Origin: GCA-2733415 sp964608925
GTDB lineage: Bacteria; Bacteroidota; Bacteroidia; Flavobacteriales; Flavobacteriaceae
NCBI GenBank assembly: GCA_964608925.1
Contig: CAZSQD010000052.1
Span: forward strand, 1-11,919
Length of the DNA: 11,919 nt
Direction: 5' to 3'
Shown: positions 7,446 to 11,919 of the stretch, in pieces
Layout of the letters: each line of letters begins with the position of its first letter
How positions within the stretch are numbered: position 1 is the first letter of the stretch
Translations under genes and position numbers: made by a program
Notes under the pieces: model-generated
Databases searched by the model: none
What the model saw: the letters and a program-made list of their open reading frames with translations, nothing else
What the model was told of the DNA's origin: nothing

Positions 7446-9560
7446 ATGAATACAGATATTGAAAATTTATTTGAAGACAAAGTATTAGGGCATCCAGCAG
7501 GTTTGTTTGTATTATTCTTTACAGAAATGTGGGAGCGTTTTTCATTTTACGGAATGCGTGTACTATTAATTCAATTTTTGACCATGGCAGCAATAGGTTA
7601 TAATCCAGGTTGGGAATGGTCAGCAGAAAATGCAGCAGCATTATTTGGAACCTATGCCATGTTATTATATATCACACCAATTATAGGGGGTATTATTGCA
7701 GATAAAATTACAGGATATAGGTTAGCAGTAGTTATAGGAGCTTTAATAATGACTTTAGGTCATGTAGCAATGGCTGTAGAAACGGAGTTTTCATTATATT
7801 TAGGATTAGCACTACTGGTTATTGGTACAGGTTTCTTTAAACCAAACGTAACATCAATTATTTCAGAAATGTATAAAAAAAATCCTGATCAAAAAGATGG
7901 AGCGTATACAATATTTTATATGGGTGTAAATGCAGGTGCATTTTTTGGAATGTTATTATGTGGTTATTTAGCAGAAAAGATTGGTTGGGCTTATGGATTT
8001 GGTTTAGCAGGAGTATTTATGTTATTAGGTACGCTACAATTCTGGTTATCTGGCAATCTATTTGGAGAAATAGGAGAAAATCCATCTAAAATACATAAAG
8101 TAGAATTGCCACAAAACATTAATGAAGAACACGTAGTAGAATCATTAGATGGAGACGAAGAATCATTAAATCCGTTTACAATGTTGGATAAAATATTGAT
8201 TGGAATATCTTCAATTATTGGTTTAGGATATGCATTAAATGATCCACTGTCAAAAATTGCAGGAATTGATATGTTTTCAGCTTTTCAAATAGGTGATTTT
8301 GAAGGTCAATATGTAGCTATTCTATTAGCATTAACATTGTTTTTATATTTAGTAATAGGAAGAATTTTAAGATATACTGCAGTTGTTAGAGATAGAATGT
8401 TTGCGTTTATCATTTTTGCATTCTTTACCGTATTTTTCTGGTTATCATTTGAGCAAGGAGCATCATCATTAGTTATTTTTGCAAGAGATAATGTAAATAG
8501 AGTATTAAGTGGTAATTCTGCTACAATATTCAATGTGGTTAATGCATTATTAACGATTGTACCATTAATAATTATTACTTGGGTATTGTATTTATTATGG
8601 AAAAAAACATTTAAAAAAATACCATATTCTAATATTGTATTAGCAGTATGTTTTGCAGGAGTTTGGTTAGTTGCAGGTTGGATGATTAATAGAGATTTTA
8701 ATACAATAGCTTATGGCGTAGAATATGATGCTATTGAGAAAGTAGTTTTAGATAAAAATGGAGTTCAACAAAAAGATGAACACGGTAAATTAATGTTAAC
8801 ATATACTGCAATTACAGCAAGTACAAAATTAACAAGTACAGATAAGATTGTAAAAAGAGTGACATCAATAGCAGAGCCAGTTACTTTAGGTGTTGGTGAT
8901 AAAATCAATATAATCACAAAAAATAATAAAGGTACTTCTTTTGGGTATTTAGATGCAGAGAGATTAATTGAAGCAAAAAAAAATGGAATAACATTAAATA
9001 GAAGTAACGGAATAATAGGAGCAACAGTAAAAGAAATTAAAGATAATGAAGTAGAGATTACAGTATCTTGGTTTAGTATTTTAAATTCATTTTTTATTAT
9101 ACTATTTGCTTCCTTCTTTTCTAAATGGTGGGATAGTAAATACAATCCATCAGCAGCAACTAAGTATGCATTAGGGTTAATTATTATGGCAATAGGTTTT
9201 GGTTTATTAGCATTTGGTGCTGATGGGGTTCAATCTGGAGTTAAAGTAAGTATGATATGGTTAATATTTGCATATTTATTCCATACGCTAGGTGAACTTT
9301 GTTTATCACCAGTAGGTCTATCTTATGTATCTAAATTAGTACCACCACGTATGATAGCATTAATGTTTGGTATGTGGTATTTAGCAATTGCAATTGGTAA
9401 TAAATTAGCAGCTGTTTTAGGTGGTCAAATTGAAAATATTACAGAGAGTTATGGTTTATCTACGTTCTTTATGATATTTACAATAGTGCCATTAGTGGCA
9501 GGTATTTTAATATATGCATTAAATCCAGTGCTTAAAAAATTAATGCACGGAGTAAAATAA
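7446..9560 (+). CDS. POT/PTR2-family peptide transporter with a large inserted periplasmic segment
   Basis: A 704-residue POT transporter, about 185 residues longer than its neighbour. Core motifs are intact: E27, E30 and R31 in FTEMWERFSFYGMR, K132 in FKPN, FYMGVNAGA (157-165), E336 in LSFEQGA and E617 in FHTLGELCLSP. After helix 7 it has extra material from about 359 to 541: two further hydrophobic helices (about 362-385 and 396-414) with a lysine-rich link between them (WKKTFKK), then a soluble segment of about 125 residues (417-541). Two added helices preserve topology, and counting helices places the soluble segment in the periplasm. The first added helix (ATIFNVVNALLTIVP) resembles the helix that resumes the core (SWFSILNSFFIILF, from 541), suggesting internal duplication. 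It starts 37 bases after the previous transporter and ends the operon. Function of the insert is unknown. Confidence 0.93.
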   Translation: MNTDIENLFEDKVLGHPAGLFVLFFTEMWERFSFYGMRVLLIQFLTMAAIGYNPGWEWSAENAAALFGTYAMLLYITPIIGGIIADKITGYRLAVVIGALIMTLGHVAMAVETEFSLYLGLALLVIGTGFFKPNVTSIISEMYKKNPDQKDGAYTIFYMGVNAGAFFGMLLCGYLAEKIGWAYGFGLAGVFMLLGTLQFWLSGNLFGEIGENPSKIHKVELPQNINEEHVVESLDGDEESLNPFTMLDKILIGISSIIGLGYALNDPLSKIAGIDMFSAFQIGDFEGQYVAILLALTLFLYLVIGRILRYTAVVRDRMFAFIIFAFFTVFFWLSFEQGASSLVIFARDNVNRVLSGNSATIFNVVNALLTIVPLIIITWVLYLLWKKTFKKIPYSNIVLAVCFAGVWLVAGWMINRDFNTIAYGVEYDAIEKVVLDKNGVQQKDEHGKLMLTYTAITASTKLTSTDKIVKRVTSIAEPVTLGVGDKINIITKNNKGTSFGYLDAERLIEAKKNGITLNRSNGIIGATVKEIKDNEVEITVSWFSILNSFFIILFASFFSKWWDSKYNPSAATKYALGLIIMAIGFGLLAFGADGVQSGVKVSMIWLIFAYLFHTLGELCLSPVGLSYVSKLVPPRMIALMFGMWYLAIAIGNKLAAVLGGQIENITESYGLSTFFMIFTIVPLVAGILIYALNPVLKKLMHGVK

Positions 9561-9569
9561 AATCACAAG

Positions 9570-9602
9570 TTTGTAATTTCGGAACAGAAGTTGCTACTAT
9601 TG
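9570..9602 (+). promoter_or_regulatory. Predicted Bacteroidota-type promoter of the thioredoxin-like gene
   Basis: TTTG (9570-9573) and TACTATTG (9595-9602) are separated by 21 bases. The second box differs from the -7 consensus TAnnTTTG at one position, and the spacing fits the 17-23 range known for Flavobacteriia. Transcription would begin near 9608, about 40 bases before the preferred ATG. It suggests the gene can be expressed apart from the upstream transporter operon. Confidence 0.4.
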
Positions 9603-9649
9603 TGTAGAACGAAGTTTAATTATAAATTACCGCTATGCGGGTTTTGAAT

Positions 9650-10111
9650 ATGAAAAAAATAATTTTAGGAGCCTTATTAATGTTTGTAACACTAACATTT
9701 GCTCAAAATGGAACAGACGGATTAGAGTGGATTGAAGGCTATGAAGAAGCTGCAAAAATTTCGCAAAAAACAGGGAAACCAATTTTAGCAAATTTTACAG
9801 GTAGTGATTGGTGTGGTTGGTGCAAACGTTTAGATAAAGAAGTTTTTAGTAAAGAGGAATTTACGAAATGGGCAAAAAAAAATGTAGTACTTTTAAAGGT
9901 AGATTTTCCGAAACGTAAAAAAATACCAACAGAAATAGCAGCAGGTAATAAAAGTTTACAACAAGCTTTTCAAGTACGTGGATACCCTACTTTATGGTTA
10001 TTTAGCGTAGGGGAAGAAGTAAGTGATATTACACCTTTAGGAAGTACAGGTTATGTTAAAGGTGGAGCTAAAAATTGGATTGAAAGCATCTCACCTGCAT
10101 TACCAAATTAG
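9650..10111 (+). CDS. Secreted thioredoxin-like protein with CGWC active site
   Basis: A 153-residue protein from the ATG at 9650. An in-frame ATG at 9635 would add five residues; 9650 is preferred because MKKIILGALLMFVTLTFA is a typical signal peptide (cleavage before Gln-Asn-Gly). The mature part has a thioredoxin fold: the redox motif is CGWC (C55, C58) in DWCGWCKRLDKEVF, and the cis-proline is P113 in RGYPTLW. This resembles the thioredoxin_7-like group often found in Bacteroidota envelopes. It presumably reduces or exchanges disulfides in the periplasm; the partner is unknown. The gene lies 89 bases after the second transporter with its own likely promoter, so a functional link to the peptide operon is not implied. 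It is followed by a hairpin-rich region and a terminator. Confidence 0.88.
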   Translation: MKKIILGALLMFVTLTFAQNGTDGLEWIEGYEEAAKISQKTGKPILANFTGSDWCGWCKRLDKEVFSKEEFTKWAKKNVVLLKVDFPKRKKIPTEIAAGNKSLQQAFQVRGYPTLWLFSVGEEVSDITPLGSTGYVKGGAKNWIESISPALPN

Positions 10112-10121
10112 GACATAAGAA

Positions 10122-10193
10122 TCATTATTAAACCCTAATAATGACAAGGTTGTAACTGAAATATTTATTGGTTATTTATACGAATTTACAACC
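10122..10193 (+). other. Two successive hairpins in the 3' region, possible structured RNA
   Basis: Immediately after the thioredoxin-like stop there are two perfect stems. Stem 1 pairs 10122-10130 with 10136-10144 (9 bp, loop AACCC). Stem 2 pairs GGTTGTAA (10148-10155) with TTACAACC (10186-10193), and its 30-base loop holds a weak inner hairpin (10159-10163 with 10173-10177). They are followed after two bases by the terminator hairpin. This may be a structured 3' untranslated region or a small RNA released from the transcript; no known RNA family is recognised. Confidence 0.35.
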
Positions 10194-10195
10194 GT

Positions 10196-10228
10196 ACCCT
10201 CTTTACTTTATTGTGGAGAGGGTTTTTT
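10196..10228 (+). terminator. Intrinsic terminator after the thioredoxin-like gene
   Basis: The stem ACCCTCT (10196-10202) pairs with AGAGGGT (10217-10223) around a 14-base loop, and six T residues run from 10223 to 10228. It lies 84 bases after the stop at 10111. On the opposite strand the stem has no T run, so it should stop plus-strand transcription only. Confidence 0.8.
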
Positions 10229-10257
10229 AATGGTTGGATGATAACTAAGTAGATTTA

Positions 10258-10266
10258 ATACCAATT
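10258..10266 (+). repeat. Second copy of the ATACCAATT intergenic motif
   Basis: ATACCAATTTAATTT here matches ATACCAATTCAATTT at 59-73 except at one position. No clear inverted partner is nearby, so this looks like a half-site or decayed copy. It sits between two convergent genes. Confidence 0.3.
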
Positions 10267-10303
10267 TAATTTTCTGATATACGCTATTAAAATATCAAGA
10301 AGT

Positions 10304-11866
10304 TTAATGCAAAACCACCGCACCCTGTTTTCCAATATTATGAAACGCAATATTTTTAGCTAAACAAGTAGCTTCCCACCTTGTTACATAGCTTTTGTAA
10401 TTATTATTGTCCGCAATAATTTGTTTGGGTTTTAAAATAGTAATTAATCTATTGAGGTTAATTTTGGGGGATTGTGTAAGTACTATAATGTCAGGTTTAA
10501 AAGTGGTGTTATAAATACTATTTTTATCTATAATTAAAATATGTTGCCCTTTAAAGTGATAACAATTTTGTAGAGAGTCTTTAATAATAGTCTTTACAAA
10601 TTCGTTTACGGCGTAATTATCTAAACTCTGTTTGTAGTTCATGTTTTTTTCACTGTAATGCAATATGTTTCCTTTTTTATGCGCAATTAAGGTTGTTTTA
10701 TACTGGTTAAAAATCACAAATTCTTCTGTTTGTGTATGCTTTTTATTATAGATAAATCCAATTTGAACACTCATAATAGCAACCGCTAAAAAAACAATAC
10801 GTTTATAAGAAATACGTTGCCATATAATAACTAAACTGATAATGAGTAAATAGCACGTTATTAAATTGATGGTATTAAAAGGGAGTTTAGTAAATACATA
10901 ATCTTCTTTACTTCCTATAAAATGAACAAAGCTATTTAATGCGGTAATGCTGTTGTCTAAAACCCAAAACAATAGCGAAGGGACATTGCCAAAATAGGCA
11001 AAAACTAAGGTTACAATACCAATGCCTAATAAAAACCCTAAAAGTGGTATAATTGCTAAATTAGCAATAACAAACAGCGCAGGAAACTGATGAAAGTAAT
11101 ATAATGATAGCGGTAAAATACCAAATTGAGCAGCTACGGTAACGCTAAAAACATCCCATATTTTTTTAGAAAAATAAGCAGTAGGGTTCCATAATTTATC
11201 AAACAATGGTTTTACGGTAATAATAGCAAAAACCGCACAATAACTCAATTGAAACCCAATGTCAAACACATAAAACGGATTAATTAGTAATAATATAAAT
11301 GCTGATATAACCAAAGTGTTGTATGTATTGGTAATTCGGTTACTATATAAAGCCAAGGTAATGAGTGAAAACATGGTAACCGCACGTATAACAGAAGCGG
11401 ATACCCCTGTTAAAAATGCATAGCACCACAACAAAAAGATAATGATAAACGGAATTGCTTTTTTACCAATTTTAAAATAAGATAGCGGTTTTAAAACCCA
11501 CCCCAAAAGCAACATCAATAACCCAATATGTAATCCTGAAATAGCTAAAATATGTATGGCTCCTGATTGTGTAAAGCTCTTATAGGTGTCTTTACTAATA
11601 TCTTGACGTTGTCCTAATAAAAGTGCGTTAATAATACTTAAATTGGCTTCGGAAAATGGATGTTTTTTTAAATTGGTGTTAATGCGTTCTCTAATTTTTG
11701 CAGAAAACCCGTAAGCGGTATTTTTGGTAGTTAATTTAATGTTATTATTCGCATTTAAAAAAACTTGATCATATACTTGCTGTTTTTCCATATAACCTTT
11801 AAAATCAAATTGATGCGGGTTTAAAGGTTTGTTAATTTTAACGACTTTGGTGTTAAAATATAACAC
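10304..11866 (-). CDS. comEC: ComEC/Rec2-family DNA uptake channel, N-terminus missing or broken
   Basis: This is the 520-residue C-terminal part of ComEC, the inner-membrane channel that passes single-stranded DNA into the cytoplasm during natural transformation. The hallmark segment ALLLGQRQ...HILAISGLHIGLL (81-117) is intact, followed by about ten hydrophobic helices to roughly residue 375. The last 140 or so residues are soluble and look like a decayed metallo-β-lactamase-type domain: no HxHxDH metal motif is seen, as is common in Bacteroidota. The frame stays open upstream of the GTG at 11866 to codon 11905, encoding family-like sequence (ADSTQQLAIDDVLYFNTK), then meets TGA at 11906-11908. 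No good start lies between, so GTG 11866 is only the first usable codon; the normal protein would be about 150 residues longer with N-terminal helices and an OB-fold. It is a pseudogene, a frameshift or a sequence error near the window edge. Confidence 0.82.
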   Translation of the reverse strand: MLYFNTKVVKINKPLNPHQFDFKGYMEKQQVYDQVFLNANNNIKLTTKNTAYGFSAKIRERINTNLKKHPFSEANLSIINALLLGQRQDISKDTYKSFTQSGAIHILAISGLHIGLLMLLLGWVLKPLSYFKIGKKAIPFIIIFLLWCYAFLTGVSASVIRAVTMFSLITLALYSNRITNTYNTLVISAFILLLINPFYVFDIGFQLSYCAVFAIITVKPLFDKLWNPTAYFSKKIWDVFSVTVAAQFGILPLSLYYFHQFPALFVIANLAIIPLLGFLLGIGIVTLVFAYFGNVPSLLFWVLDNSITALNSFVHFIGSKEDYVFTKLPFNTINLITCYLLIISLVIIWQRISYKRIVFLAVAIMSVQIGFIYNKKHTQTEEFVIFNQYKTTLIAHKKGNILHYSEKNMNYKQSLDNYAVNEFVKTIIKDSLQNCYHFKGQHILIIDKNSIYNTTFKPDIIVLTQSPKINLNRLITILKPKQIIADNNNYKSYVTRWEATCLAKNIAFHNIGKQGAVVLH

Positions 11867-11905
11867 ATCATCAATAGCTAATTGTTGAGTGCTGTCAGCC
11901 TTTAT

Positions 11906-11908
11906 TCA
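11906..11908 (-). other. In-frame TGA interrupting comEC
   Basis: Reading the minus strand, the ComEC frame runs back through Ile-Lys-Ala-Asp-Ser to a TGA. Upstream of it the same frame reads Gly-Ile-Val up to the window end. Removing one G in the AAAGG just downstream would instead join a different open frame (Tyr-Cys-Val-Asn-Lys) to Ala-Asp-Ser, so a substitution and a one-base insertion are both possible. Only about 11 bases remain beyond it, so it cannot be resolved here. Confidence 0.5.
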
Positions 11909-11919
11909 CACAATACCGC

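Noticed and set aside
8765..9145. A 126-codon open frame on the minus strand inside the insert region of the second transporter
   Set aside because: It lies entirely within a strongly supported plus-strand gene, has no recognisable domain, and is the hydrophobic antisense reading of an AT-rich coding stretch.
9635..9649. Upstream ATG adding five residues to the thioredoxin-like protein
   Set aside because: The added residues Met-Arg-Val-Leu-Asn would precede a standard signal peptide that starts cleanly at the second ATG; it remains possible but less likely.
1..11919. CRISPR array, tRNA, rRNA, insertion sequence, prophage or defence genes
   Set aside because: No regularly spaced repeats, cloverleaf-like segments, transposase or integrase-like frames were seen; all long frames belong to metabolic, transport or competence families.

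Overview
The window is AT-rich chromosomal DNA that most likely comes from a member of the Flavobacteriia (Bacteroidota). Four things point there. There is a GHMP kinase with the GYDIA signature next to a class II HMG-CoA reductase. There is a periplasmic dipeptidyl peptidase IV followed by two POT-family peptide transporters. There is a Bacteroidota-type ComEC without a recognisable metal-binding nuclease motif. Promoter-like sequences match the Bacteroidota -7 consensus TAnnTTTG, and the gene starts are preceded by A-rich leaders rather than Shine-Dalgarno sites. The genus cannot be decided from this window. Everything recognisable is core metabolism, peptide nutrition or competence; no phage, IS element, CRISPR array, tRNA or rRNA was seen.

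Layout: (1) 1-3520, minus strand, a mevalonate-pathway operon: HMG-CoA reductase, then a SAM-dependent methyltransferase overlapping it by 4 bp (ATGA), then after a 114-bp spacer a GYDIA-family GHMP kinase whose motifs look like phosphomevalonate kinase. (2) 3521-3666, a divergent promoter region with a minus-strand TAnnTTTG box and five copies of a 7-bp repeat directly upstream of it. (3) 3667-9560, plus strand, a compact operon of dipeptidyl peptidase IV and two POT transporters spaced by 16 and 37 bp. (4) 9650-10111, plus strand, a secreted thioredoxin-like protein with its own plausible promoter. (5) 10112-10303, a convergent intergenic stretch holding three successive hairpins, the last an intrinsic terminator, and one copy of an ATACCAATT motif. 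(6) 10304 to the right edge, minus strand, a ComEC/Rec2 competence channel whose frame is interrupted by TGA at 11906-11908, so the 5' part is either broken or misread.

How the genes fit together: the secreted DPP IV would clip Xaa-Pro or Xaa-Ala dipeptides from peptides in the periplasm or outside, and the two proton-coupled transporters would import them. The opposite operon makes mevalonate from HMG-CoA and probably performs one later phosphorylation towards isopentenyl diphosphate. The most unusual gene is the second transporter (704 residues). Compared with its 519-residue neighbour it carries about 180 extra residues, with two extra predicted helices and a soluble segment of about 125 residues predicted to lie in the periplasm. 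I found no clearly new multi-gene system; the best leads are this transporter, the phosphomevalonate-kinase hypothesis, the heptamer repeat at the mevalonate promoter, and the structured 3' region before the terminator.
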